This document shows, piece after piece, positions 48,291 to 59,560 of a DNA stretch of 64,000 nucleotides (position 1 is its first letter; the number at the start of each line of letters is the position of its first letter). The DNA is taken from the NCBI GenBank assembly GCA_016165875.1, contig JABBOT010000010.1:8525875-8589874 (forward strand). Direction: 5' to 3'. The translations under genes were made by a program, and so were the position numbers. Source of the DNA: Acanthopleura granulata. Taxonomy: Eukaryota; Mollusca; Polyplacophora; Chitonida; Chitonidae. The notes under the pieces were generated by a model. That model was not told where the DNA came from. It saw only the letters and a list, made by a program, of their open reading frames with translations, and did no database searches.

Positions 48291-51200
48291 CCCCTGTTGG
48301 AGAAAAACATCCGTTCATTCTAATTTGACGTGATTTCATCAGGACTTGTATGTGTTGTTGTAAAATGGATGGAGATATTTGCCAAAGATAAGAGCGTTAT
48401 TGTGTTGCAGATATATCCAGAAAAGAGAAAAGAAAAGAGTGTCTCGAAGGATGTGGTTGATCTATTGCTGTGTATTTGAACGCTGGTTGATTTGCAAATA
48501 CCGTTTGATTTGCCAGTACCGTGAGAAATATACCTCATTACTATAAAAACGTAATGGTCCCACCTTTCAAGACGATATTGCGCTTTTACCCTGGCGATAC
48601 ACAGTCCCTGCGATGTCATGTAGGTCTATCTTGGATGTCATTGCCATTCAGTTTCGTAAAGCATTAGTATTCAATCCTTCGACATTATGCACAGTTTATG
48701 GGCCTAAGAAATCAATTGATAAATACTTGAACAAACTCTTATCAGGTCATTTATTTTCGTCATACATCATGACTGCCCTGGCTGATCTCCAGCCGGCCGG
48801 CCGGTGCGGCTTAGCGGGTGACGTAATAAACGGCCAACCCAAGGCTGGCTGGACTGTATAACCTCGGAATTCCTATCAGAACGATATCATTTTCGAGATG
48901 GATTCTAGCTATATAGAAGCAGATATACTGCCGTATCAGTTCGAATCCATAGTGGACAAGGTTAAAAATCTGATTTATGACGCTGACATCTCTCGTCAAA
49001 CTTCGGATTTTGAGTTTTCAGACGATGCTTGTAGCTTTAATTTAGCACTGAATTAAATGGCGAAGTTCTGACAGTTCGTAAAAAAAATGCATAAACAGAC
49101 CTCATTATCTATCGATTTTATGTGCTACATGTGCTCAGTTTAATATACACTTTTTAAAAAAAATTTTAATCTCAATATAACGATGTATCCAAGGGTAGGT
49201 AATTCTGAATAAATACTAAATATGGACACCAATCCTATAAACTCATAAATTCGTAATTTAGAAATTCGTTCCATTTTTAATCGATTGATTAACATGTGGA
49301 GGAGATTGGATAAAGCTTGGGGTAAAGCAACAGGTTAAGTGAAGCCGAAGCCGTCGCCTGAGACGGAATTCGAACACTTGATTTCACTGGTGATTGATTA
49401 GTGGAAGCAGGTATAACGCTGACAGAAATACGGCGAATAAGGGTATATATTCATACAGGAGGTGTTGGAGAGCAAGTGCTATGTAGGTTGTATTTTAACA
49501 TTGTATTTATGAGATCACATCAGTAATGCATACTCAGCCGTCTTATCCCTGGTTTTTCGCATATATACATGATGGAAACTGGAACAACGGTACGCAACAA
49601 GAGTGTAGTGCTTACTGAAACTGGTTTGATGAGTCGACATTTGCTCGGATGTGATCAAAGAATTAAATTTTTGAATCAAAAACTGTCTGCTATTGTTAAA
49701 TACTAATAAATCATTATCTAATAAATCAAAGAATATAATTAAGACTTAATAAAGACCTTTGCTGCAAAGAAAACTGATATTTAACCAATCCATCAGGTGT
49801 ACAACATGACAAAGTGCCGACTTCATGACGGTGCCTGCAATGTTATATGATGAGTGATTGACACATCGTGCAAAATATGTATCATTCAAAAACGTCAAAA
49901 ACTTTGGAAGCCGGTTAAGGTCATCATCCATGGACTTCGTCTCGTTTTCCTATTGTTTAATACTGTCGTGTCGAACTCTGGTGTCATCGTCTCCCAATAC
50001 GTGATGATGACCCTAACCGGCTTCCTTGGTCAAGTCTTAATTTCTTCTACCTGTTCGAAATTGGAAAGGTATTATTGTTAGGTGCAAACGTGCTGCATAA
50101 ATCATATATATTTATATATACTATATATTGCCCAAAGAAAACGTTGCCGAGCTCACTTTCCCTGCTGAAAATATTATTTATTCAATCCTGTAAGGTGATT
50201 GGGTATATCCGTCTCTGAAATTTGGCCCACTCTTAACTTGAATGCAATTAAAGAGTTCCTGGTATATAATTCTAAAAGGTATCTGCGCAGAGAGTTTCCA
50301 CCATACACTGGCCAGAGTCCTTCGTTGTCAGTTTCTTTCCACACCACACTTCAACGAAAGACAGAAAATATATCCTCTTTTCAGTCAAACCATTGCCTGA
50401 TATATACATTTACACGACACGGAACTTTAACGCAACAAGAGTTTCCCTTCTGCCGAACTCATTCCAGCTGGGAATTTTAATGCCACAAGATTTCCCCTGC
50501 TGCCGAACTCATTCCCACAGGAAACGCGACACGATTTCCTCTATTCTCGAACTGTTGCCCTCTCGGAACTTTAATGCGACACGGAACTATTCCGTGCAAG
50601 TGCCTGATTTCCCGCACAGTTGAAATCTTACCTACTATGAATAGTTTTAAAGGTCTCTTCAATACTGAAACTTTCACTCAAACATAGCTTATCTGACGAA
50701 ATGGCGGCAAACTTGCTAATAACTAATAACACTAGATTCTGATGATATTGTGAACTTGCATAAAACACATTCCAATCGATGTTTTATGCTAATTTTATTC
50801 ATCTGGCGACATAATTACGTGATCACATTATATACATGTAAGCTTATCGGTTGTGCATTGGAGAACAGTTATACATGCTAGCGTGTTCGTGTATATATGA
50901 CACAAGGGGGAGTTTAGAATTCGGACTGATCATCGATACAGGTGAGAACAAGTGCTGACTATCTGACCTGTCAGAAATGTCAGCCAAACATTCTTGATTA
51001 CATACAGGCCTAATATACTACAATATGGTTAAGTGAGTTATATTGAGTGGACGAGCGGTGTTGTCAGTTCCTTACATTTGTGTGTCAGTTGGACCTCCGG
51101 AACACGCCGAGACAGGTAGTCGATAAATTCATGTCAACAAAAGTCACTGCAAAAAGAGTTGAGTAAACGTTTATTTAAAAAACGTAACACACAGCAGAAA

Positions 51201-51401
51201 CTACGTAAGTAAACCAGTGAGTAAAGAATGTAAGTTCTTCTTTGTAAGGTTTCCAACTGGACATAATTTTTCTTCATTTAATTAAACCTTTATCAATAAT
51301 AATAAATCTTACAAACGTACGCAAATGTTCCTCTAGGATTGCATCGTTGAGCCCTCAATGGGAGACTCTGACGGGCGACACAAAAGTATCCAAATCTCAG
51401 C
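48291..51401. other. Intergenic, with weak degenerate repeats at 50400-50600
   Basis: No supported gene. Around 50405-50600 there are irregular repeats containing ggaactttaacgc/ggaattttaatgc, and ctgccgaactcattcc occurs twice about 50 bp apart. The rest is AT-rich with short frames only. Confidence 0.5.
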
Positions 51402-51540
51402 CGCAGTGTTTGTGTACTTCGTAAGTGCTTCCTGAGTACACATGCACCAACAAATGTAATGCAATCCAAACAAGAACAAAGTGGCACACAGCTTTGGACA
51501 AAAGCTGGGAGGGAGTTTTGCCAGTTTCCCGTTAAATAAG
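51402..51540 (-). repeat. Dispersed repeat, copy B (inverted relative to 3769-3920)
   Basis: On the minus strand it reads gggaaactggcaaaactccc, then ccaaagctgtgtgccactttg, then gaagtacacaaacactgc, matching copy A in order and spacing. Confidence 0.6.
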
Positions 51541-52159
51541 ACAAATCAAATAATACCGCATGCTAACTATGTGCTACTGACAAGTGGTGTTCTCTTCCGG
51601 ATATAACGGAAAGATATGATAAAAAGTTTTCAAAGCTGTATGTGTATTAAGATATATTTGGTGGTAATTATTTCGCTGTAATAGCTTTTATCAAAATTAC
51701 ATGCATAATAATTGAATCCAATCGTTGGTTCTAAATAAAAAAAATGACGCTTTCGTTAAGATGATTAGGACATATATATCCACATCACTACATCTATTTC
51801 CTGATTGTGCCTGCGTGTAAAAATCCGTCCGTTAGTCAACTATTGTTTATATATTCATACAGTTAACATCAATTAATTACCCAACATTTTCTTAAATGAT
51901 AGCAACAGTGATATAGTTCCGATAAATAATTCTTCCCGAATTAATTAGTATAGTGATACAGTTCGGGGAGATACTTTTTCCCAAATAGTAAAAATAATAT
52001 ATTGCATGCATACTCTTTCACAGATTGTAATAGTGAAATAGTGCGGATACCTATAATCTGCCCGAAATTGTAACTGTCGAATCTCAGCCAATCGAAATTT
52101 GCCCGTGTCTTATAACTACTGCAGTCCTAAGCCCAAAGACAACATGGCATCTGCCGTCT
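51541..52159. other. Intergenic, nothing assigned
   Basis: AT-rich, no coding signal. Confidence 0.5.
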
Positions 52160-53038
52160 TGAACGGTGACAGTCCCAGAGCGCTGACAGCCTGAGAACGG
52201 TGATGGACCGAGTAATGGTGATGGACCGAGAACGGTGGCGAACTGCGAACGGTGATGGACCGAGTATGGTGATGGACCGAGAATGGTGAAACACCGAGAA
52301 CGGCTGACAAATTGAGAATGGTGACGGACCGAGAATGATGACTGATCCAGAAATGTGACGAACTGAGAACTATGATGGGCCGAGAATGGTGGCGGACAGA
52401 GAACGGGTCAGACCTAGAACGGCGGCGGAGAGAGAACGGGGACGAACAAAGAAGAGTGACAGAGAATAGTGACGAACGGAGGACGGTGACGGACCGGGAA
52501 GCGTGACGGACTGAGAACTGTGACGGACAGAGAGTGACTCACCGATCAGGAATGCTGACAGATTGAAAACCATGAACGGCGACGGAGTGGGGCTGAGAAC
52601 GGCGATGAGTCTAGAACGATGACGAGAATAGTGGCGGATCGAGTAGGGTGACGGAATGATGGACCGAAAAAGGCGATAGGCCGAGAACGGTGAGAAAGAG
52701 AAGACGGTTATCAACTGAGAACGATGACCAACTGAGGAGGGTGACGGGTTGAGAGCTTTGACGGAATGACAACGGTGACGGACCGTGAACAGTGACAGAT
52801 CGAGAATGGTGATGGACATCGGCCATCGACCTAGACGGTTAACGGGAGAGAGAAGAGTGACAAACTGAGAGCGCTGACGAGCCAAGAACGGTGACCTAAT
52901 GATGGACGGTGAAGGACGACGGGTCGAGAACGGTGCACGGACCGAGAACGGTGACTGACAATGACAGATCGACATCGGTGACATACCTAGAAAGTGAAGG
53001 ACTGAGAACGGTGAACGACCGAGAACACTTACGGGCCA
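52160..53038. repeat. 17-bp degenerate satellite array, about 50 units
   Basis: The unit is gatggaccgagaacggt or close variants (gacgg, gacgaactgagaa), repeated with 16-19 bp spacing for almost 900 bp. Its stop-poor complement gives a 233-codon minus-strand open frame containing repeats like SPFSVRH and LGPSP. Frame-cycling through a 17-bp unit explains this, so it is not called a gene. Confidence 0.93.
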
Positions 53039-53795
53039 AGAAATTGTTTTCATTTTATCGATAAGTGTCATTTAATATAATAGATAAGACCTCTTTATTT
53101 ATGTTATATTCCATCTATAAATGGAGACAAACTATAGGTCTTCTTGTATGCTGTATCAGAGTTACTATTCTATATAACCGTACACGTATCCACCTAACAT
53201 CCCAGGCACATTTCGAGATACAGGATATACATCCACTCTGCACCAATAAGGGCCATAATACACAAATTGATAGAACTGCAATGCTGCAGGTTTATCTTTA
53301 ATGTATACACTATCAGTGTATATTAAATCTGAGGTCTGTATTGATTTCGTTTTTGCATGAAGCTATAGATATATTATATATAACTAATAATTTGCATGAG
53401 TCAGTAAAGGCAGAGGTGAACAAGAGAACCTACCCAAAGTACTCCTGCAGTAGTTACGCAATTAATGCGACGCCTGTATGCACATATTAAACGGCCCATA
53501 ACTGTCCAGTATTTGCCCCCCAGCGAAATCAGCGGTATATACGCCTATATAAGTATATACATAACTGAGCCAAATTACCGTCTGATGAGATAATAATAAA
53601 TAACAGATGAAACGCACCACAGCTTTGTTCGATTCCCTTAAAGTTAACATGTGCATGTACTATCTAATATTCGTCTTTCATAGCTAAATGTATCCCTTCA
53701 TTTTCTTTGGGGGTATTTTATTGATTCAGTAGTTATTCGCTTCACGTTATGTTCAGTATTATTCATATGTTATACAGAAATGATCAGATTTACAG
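53039..53795. other. Intergenic, nothing assigned
   Basis: AT-rich, no coding signal. Confidence 0.5.
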
Positions 53796-53945
53796 ATGAT
53801 ACATGCAGATGGCAGTAACCAGACAGGTCACACATATGGCGGTAACCGAACATGTGATAGGGATGGCGGTAACCGGACAGGTGACACAGATGGTGGTAAT
53901 CGAACATGTGATACAGATGACGGTAACCGAACAGGATACGGGAGA
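53796..53945. repeat. 27-bp tandem repeat, about 5.5 units
   Basis: The unit gatggcggtaaccggacagg tgacaca alternates with a variant ending aacatgtgata, giving a 54-bp higher-order period. In the + frame each unit reads DGGNRTGDT or DGGNRTCDT, with one N-x-T sequon per nine residues. The frame continues a further 30 codons past the repeat but has no signal peptide, so coding is unproven. Confidence 0.9.
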
Positions 53946-55269
53946 TCTGCACAGCTGTGTATTACATTATCTCTGACGGCTACCGAGTGTTCCAGCACAC
54001 TGCTAAAGACCAAGTGAATGAATCAATGATTGACGCTCAATTAACCGGAACGGGGTTGGCTAATACAGGCCTACTGTGCATAGAGTCTATACATCCACTA
54101 CCCTCCTTCCAGTTAGGCGGAAGTTTTGAATTGATGTGAAAACCGATGTACATTTATAAAATATTCCTGCTGTGTATTAGCGTATTACAACATCAGCAAA
54201 CTTAAGTTTTTAGCTCCTCTATTAGAAAAGTCCATGTTTCTACCACAATAACTCTGACATTTCTGCGAGAATTTTGCCACCACAGTGGCCTTAAACTGCC
54301 GTAAAATACTCGTAAAAAGAGAATCACGTGATCTGTGTGGGGCTCACATATTATTTCACATGATGATATTACGGCCACCATGCCCGTTATTTTACAGCGA
54401 AAACATCTTGCAGCTTGTTACCAGGTCTTTTACCCTTGATTTTACAAATATTTTATAAGAGTGTTCGCGTTTTACAACCAGAATACAGTACTTCGTGGCT
54501 GGAATTCCACCTGACAAGAAGAAAAAATTACTATGTACGGAAATGGGAAGCGGTAAATATGCAAACAATATCTGCAGACCTGTTCAACTGGACATGAACT
54601 GTAGATAAAAATCATCGGGAGGCAAAAAGTCGTGAGAACTTGATGTGCAGAGAATGCCCGGGCTCATAAAAACTGGTCCTTTATACATATAAAAATCCAC
54701 TTTGAGGCTCGCTTCGGAAATGTCTGTAAGTATTAATAACTGTTATGAGAGATTGCCTTATCAAACATGATGTCTAAAAATAGACACTGCATGAGCGAGA
54801 AACAATCATCAAGCAATTAATAATACAACTTGGGGGAAAAAAGTGGAAGAACTATCAGCGTTCCCGTACATTTAGAGGAGCTCGCGCCGTTGCTTGATTC
54901 AGTTCTACACTTCTGGTCGTAGGTGCGGGGTGGCAAGTGTGTAAGTACCTATCACGAGACAGGTCCGGATTTTCTAGGACATCGAGGAATATATTTCGTT
55001 CAGGTAACTTCGTTGATTATAGTTGATAAAGGGGGATTTAATTAATTCTGTAATGAATTTCAATCCATGTCATAACACACTGAATTTATATGCAAATGAA
55101 GTTGTCATACAAATGAAGTTATAATACCTGTGTGAGGGCATCGCTTGACAGCCTCAATTCACAAGTCCCCTGAGTGTTCTAGTTGAGACCAAAAGCCCTT
55201 CACGTTTCACATCAGAAGTCATTCACGAGTCACAATGAGTGTTTTTATTCAGACGCCACCGGGGCCTCC
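53946..55269. other. Intergenic, nothing assigned
   Basis: No supported exon or repeat family. Confidence 0.5.
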
Positions 55270-55438
55270 TTTACCGGGGGTGCCTCTCACCAATGCTGTC
55301 GCTGTGAGTTCAAGTCCAGCTCATAGGTTTCTAGCGGGCCATGCCCGGTTTCCTCCCAACATATTGCTGGCCACCGTCGTGTTAGTTAAATATTCTTGAG
55401 TATGGTGTAAATCACCAATAAAATAAATACATAAATTG
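55270..55438 (+). mobile_element. SINE (family 3), shortened
   Basis: There is a B-box-like gtgagttcaagtccagctc, then ggtttcctcccaacatattgctgg, ccaccgtcgtg, ttaaatattcttgagtatggtg and an A-rich tail (caataaaataaataca). Confidence 0.8.
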
Positions 55439-55849
55439 AGCTCTCATCCAGCCTTCACTACTTCAGCTGTGTCTTACGTCAAACGGTTTGTCAGGAAACC
55501 AGTGAAGTGCAGTTATCTACCTGCTTTCCTCAACTGATCGCCGTCCGTTAAGCGGAATATTTTGAACTCGCGTAAAATAGCAATAAAAGAAAATGAAAAA
55601 TATATCAAAAATATGCATGCATCAAGAAAATCACAATAGAATAGCCGATGCTCTGTCAAAGTGATTAAATAGCAAATAAATCAAGGACGTAGTGAAGTTG
55701 TGAAGCTTAGGGGGCTGTGTTGCTTCCTACAAATATAATCAAATCCTATGCAAGTTTGTCCTCTTCCTTGAGCTATCAGCTAAAACTTTCAGCTTTACAT
55801 CAACGCAGGCGAACACGGAATAGGGTTATAATCTGACTCCTGTTCGAAC

Positions 55850-56279
55850 ATACACACCTGATAACAGGCTATTACCAGTGAGGAATACAACATCACATTT
55901 GTTCTGACAGGTTATCATTGATGAAGAATACAACATCTTATTTGTTCCAACAGGTTATATTTGGAGAAGGAATACAACCTGACATTTGGTCTGAGAGGCT
56001 GGTAAAGAATACGACCTCACATTTATTCTGATAGGTTATCGCTGGTGAAGAATAAAACCTCACATTGATTCTGACATGTTACCGCTTGTGAAGAATACAA
56101 TCTCCCATTTGTTCCGACAGGTTATCATTGATGAAGAATACAACCTCACATTTCTTCTGACAGGTTATCACTGGAGAAGAATAGTCTCACATTTGTTCTG
56201 ACAGGTTCACCTTGGTGAAGAATGCAGCCTCACACCTATTCTGACAGGCTATCACAGGTAAATAATTAAGCCTCATACC
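55850..56279 (+). repeat. 43-bp minisatellite whose units resemble a 3' splice site, about 10 units
   Basis: The unit is gttatcactggtgaagaata caacctcacatttgttctgacag. Each unit ends in a pyrimidine-rich run plus cag, that is, an acceptor-like sequence. The last, diverged unit (cctcataccttattttctgcag) runs straight into the real acceptor of the coding exon at 56293, so the functional splice site appears to be a member of the array. Units vary by several bases, so the array is not very recent. Confidence 0.88.
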
Positions 56280-56299
56280 TTATTTTCTGCAGAAACAGA

Positions 56300-57584
56300 A
56301 TGGACTGTCGACTTAGTTACGCAGTGGTTGTCTTGCTGACGGCTTGCTCATTGGCATGGGGTCAGTGGCAGCAGGGAGTGCCCGTCTCCAAGGCTCAGAC
56401 CATCGGTGTTGCCGTGGATAACCCGGCAAAGCCAGCAGGTCTCGATAAGACCATCCCTACAGCTCCCCAGCAGGCCCAGACCGTCAACGACCCTAGACAG
56501 GCCATACCACCCCAAGCACGGGTCCCCTTCCAGAGAGGACCAATGGCAAATCAACCAGCGGCCAACAACTTTTTCAACGGGTTTGCGCCATATTTGTACG
56601 AAAATGATATGTTCCAAAACAGTAAGTGACAGAAATCTATAATGTTGATTGCCGTAAAAGCTTAGCAGAATGACATAACATAGGCGTTAGGGAAAGTATC
56701 TGGAAGAGTGTCTTTTGCCCATGCCATTTCCCTTTAGCTCCCTCTATCCATAGAGGGTAATCACTTCATGTACATGTACGACTAACGCTGGTTTCCCCTC
56801 CTGTCGTACATCAAGTACGTGGGAAGGTCTGCCAGCAACCTGCGTTTGGTCGCGGGCTCTCACCCGGGATCTGCCCGGATTCTTGCCCCCATTATGCTGG
56901 TCACCGTCATATATATATATATATATATATTCATTCATTTATTTATTTCATTTATTAAATTAATAATTTAATAAATAAATTAATAAATAAGATCTACACC
57001 TAAGTTTCCAAGTATAATATTATAATGCTCTCTATAGGGTGATCTTGTCCCACCTGATAACAGTTGTCTCCATGTCTCTTTCACTTCTTTTCATCTGTAA
57101 AATTCCCCACCAAATTTTAATTGTTTGACAAACCACCGAACACTAAAATGTATAAAAAAAATAAAAAAAACAAACAAACAAACAACGTGGCCGTGCTCTG
57201 GATCTGAAAAATAGAAACTGATTTTGTGCCAAGCTGTACTGTGATTATAAAACGGAATGAATGTATGGTAAACTGATCGATCGCAATACTTATGGTCAAC
57301 CCTACAATGACCTGATCAAGAACAAGTGGTACAGATGGCTTCTATAAATGAGACATATCCCTGTGTGACTTTTTGCAGAAATCTGCGGAATGAGTCGGCG
57401 AGCTATGAACTCGCCCCAGAGCCAGGCTAGTTTCTGGGCATTGAACATGATGGATTTTGGGAACGTGTTCACGTGCAGTTGTTTCCTGGGAGAGATGACT
57501 GAGGCCGAGAGCATTGACCACAGCCTGCAGGCGCGCAGGGATTGCATGACGTCCATGACTGGCTTGTTGTGCTGCCTTACCTGA
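56300..57584 (+). CDS. Secreted six-cysteine protein, paralogue 2 (exons 56300-56621 and 57379-57584)
   Basis: The predicted protein has 175 residues. The exon starts after ttattttctgcag (ends 56292), 7 nt before the ATG, exactly as in paralogue 1. A signal peptide (YAVVVLLTACSLAWG) is followed by a Gln/Pro/Ala-rich region of about 65 residues without cysteines. The donor aaaca|gtaagt is in phase 1 and the acceptor gactttttgcag ends at 57378. The second exon gives residues 108-175 with cysteines at 110, 140, 142, 163, 172 and 173. The 20 residues spanning the intron align without gaps with paralogue 1 (9 identities by my count). Shared motifs are FTC.C and QAR..CMT...GL.CC. A poly(A) signal AATAAA lies at 57911. 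The low-complexity half is about 40 residues longer than in paralogue 1. Function unknown. Confidence 0.82.
56785..56940 (+). mobile_element. SINE 3' part (family 3) in the intron of paralogue 2
   Basis: The segment gctggtttcccctcctgtcg, acgtgggaaggtctgccagcaacctgcg, and attatgctggtcaccgtcat parallels the 26-kb and 55.3-kb copies. It ends in an AT microsatellite (56909-56930) and AT-rich tail. Confidence 0.75.
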
Positions 57585-57910
57585 AGTCTTCCCAACTCCT
57601 TCCTCTCTAAAAACGACCGTGTGGATTTTCGCATCCACAATGGCAATTATTTCAATTGCATACAAATTGTGTAACACTTTGTGTTAAACAAAGTGGACAA
57701 ATTACATAAAAGTGTGCTTTAGTCGTACAAAAAATATGCGGTTGTGTATTTTCACCAAATACTATATTTACCACTCGTTCATAGTAGATTTTATTGAGTA
57801 AAACAGTACATATAACGTTTAGGACGTGTGTAATCCATACCAGTCCTCTGAAAGCGTCACTTAAGTGGTAGACACAATACGTTTATTCGCTGCCTGCGCA
57901 CCATTTATTG

Positions 57911-57916
57911 AATAAA
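57911..57916 (+). promoter_or_regulatory. Poly(A) signal AATAAA
   Basis: The first AATAAA downstream of the stop of paralogue 2, about 330 bp after it. Confidence 0.4.
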
Positions 57917-58021
57917 ACACTGGACTATTTTCCGTTACATGAGTTGCTCACTGGTTGCTACATGTGGTATTATAGAGCCACCTGCTGCAGCTGAACTTAA
58001 TTGCAGCGCGTTATCATTCAC

Positions 58022-58268
58022 CTTGCAATATAATATCCAGTAAAACACCTGTAAGATTGGCATCTGCACAGGTATTTCCGCTCTTATGATCTGTGTGAAC
58101 CACATCTGTTGGGCGTTCGTTAATCCAGGGCCACTTCTCTTCTGCCAGTATGACGGGCGTATTTGTACGTTACACGTGCAAAGATCGTCAAGAAACTTGC
58201 TACAGGTCGGTGGTTTCTCACAGACACCCCGGCTTTCTAGACGTATGAATCTGATAGCCATCGCATGG
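58022..58268 (-). CDS. Possible minus-strand coding exon, Cys-containing, unknown
   Basis: On the minus strand an acceptor (cgggaaatttacag) is followed by an open frame with coding-like codons and a possible donor (tgcaag|gtgaat). Without splicing, the frame runs on to a TAA at 57935. From the ATG at 58261 the peptide contains RGVCEKPPTCSKFLDDLCTC, followed by WQKRSGPGLTNAQQMWFTQI. Four cysteines cluster in 17 residues. No other exon was found on this strand, and it lies just downstream of paralogue 2 in the opposite orientation. It may also be chance. Confidence 0.28.
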
Positions 58269-58741
58269 CTGTAAATTTCCCGAATATGGCATTACACATC
58301 AATGAAATAAACGAATAAATCACAAAGAAAGGAACTGGAAACACCATTCGATTCATAATATTGAAACTTTAAGAAGTCTATATTAAGAAGTCTGTGTTAA
58401 ATCACAGTAATTAGAATCTGGCTCTGAGATTGCAATAAACACGATCTGTTAACTTGCGAACTACTTTTATGATACGTTGCTTAACTGCTCTGTGGACAGG
58501 GTTTATTCATGCGAACAGGCCCACATCCTCAGGACAATCTGATACGCTGGAAGATCATAATCTGGATAACAACCGATTATTTAACACCGATCTAACGGAG
58601 ACATCGTCAAGCCTGTGAGATCACATCTCTACAGGATGCAGAAACAATAGAATTGTTGGCTTGTCAGATTTCTCTTCTTTCATTACAACATAACGCAGGA
58701 TGGTAGGCGATGGCTTTGAAGAATGCAAGTTTTATGGACCA

Positions 58742-58874
58742 CGCCCCTGTTTCATGAAGCGCACTTAGCTAAGTATTTCCTTAACTGCCATGACAAGGTA
58801 TGTTGTAGAGATAGAAAGTGCACTTAGCTAAAGGCCACTTGGCACTAAGTGTGCTTCATGAAACCGGGGCCAGG
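58742..58874. mobile_element. 133-bp MITE with 11-bp target-site duplication
   Basis: The terminal inverted repeats are cgcccctgtttcatgaagc on the left and, inverted, cctggccccggtttcatgaagc on the right, with cacttagcta words inside. An exact direct repeat tttatggacca flanks both sides (58731-58741 and 58875-58885). A 9-11 bp duplication points to a Mutator-like (MULE) non-autonomous element. The perfect duplication suggests a fairly recent insertion. Confidence 0.85.
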
Positions 58875-58885
58875 TTTATGGACCA

Positions 58886-59358
58886 AATCATACAGTTTTT
58901 GGCCTGCATAATTTACGTATTGACAAAACAAAGTAACTGTCACAGCGCTCCTCTGAAGTAAATTAACGGGTATTAATTACTTCTTCTTGCACTTGAAGAG
59001 GTGAGGAGGTTTCTTTAAGACCCTAGATGTAATACTTTCTCGCCGCTGTCTGTATACTACACCATGTAGACTGTGGCCTTAAATCAGGGGTACTACACGC
59101 GATGAAGTGCATGGTTTCCTTAGAACCCTGAGAAACACAATAATTCACAACTGCACTGAAGCCTTACATATGAGGAATGTTGTGAGGTGCATGGTTTCAT
59201 GTTATAGAATTCTAAGAACCAAAATAATTCTTAGACTTCCTAGGCCTAGATTTCGGCCTTACATATCAGGAAATTTGTGAGGTGCGGTGTAGTGGTCTCC
59301 TTACGACTCCAGTCATAATTAATATACTTTACGGAATATAGGTATTGAGTAAAAGCAG
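58886..59358. other. Intergenic, nothing assigned
   Basis: Two imperfect repeats containing ccttacatat.aggaa.ttgtgaggtgc occur near 59160 and 59260. No coding signal. Confidence 0.5.
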
Positions 59359-59560
59359 CGAGTTTTAAAAGTCGACGCGGAGTTTTCGCGTCGAGTTTTT
59401 ATCCGTCAAAACGTCCATTTAAAACGTATTAAAACGTCGCGTTTTGAAACGCGTGTGTTTGGAGGTTAAAGACCCATTTAAAACTCGACGTCGTGTTTTG
59501 AAATCTGGCTTTAATCTTTAAAATGGTGTTTTGATATCACCGAGTTTTGAGGTTGATACA
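59359..59560. repeat. CpG-rich self-complementary element
   Basis: The words ttttaaaa, aaaactcgacg, cgtcgagtttt and cgttttgaaacgcg recur in both orientations within 200 bp of otherwise AT-rich, CpG-poor DNA. It resembles the CGAAAA elements at 35.4 and 37.8 kb in style but not in sequence. Confidence 0.55.

Noticed and set aside
52370..53071. 233-codon minus-strand open frame with SPFSVRH-like repeats
   Set aside because: It is the complement of a 17-bp degenerate array; the unit has few stops in any frame and the frame cycles. No signal peptide, domain or splice sites.
56348..56617. 89-codon minus-strand frame
   Set aside because: It is antisense to the first coding exon of paralogue 2.
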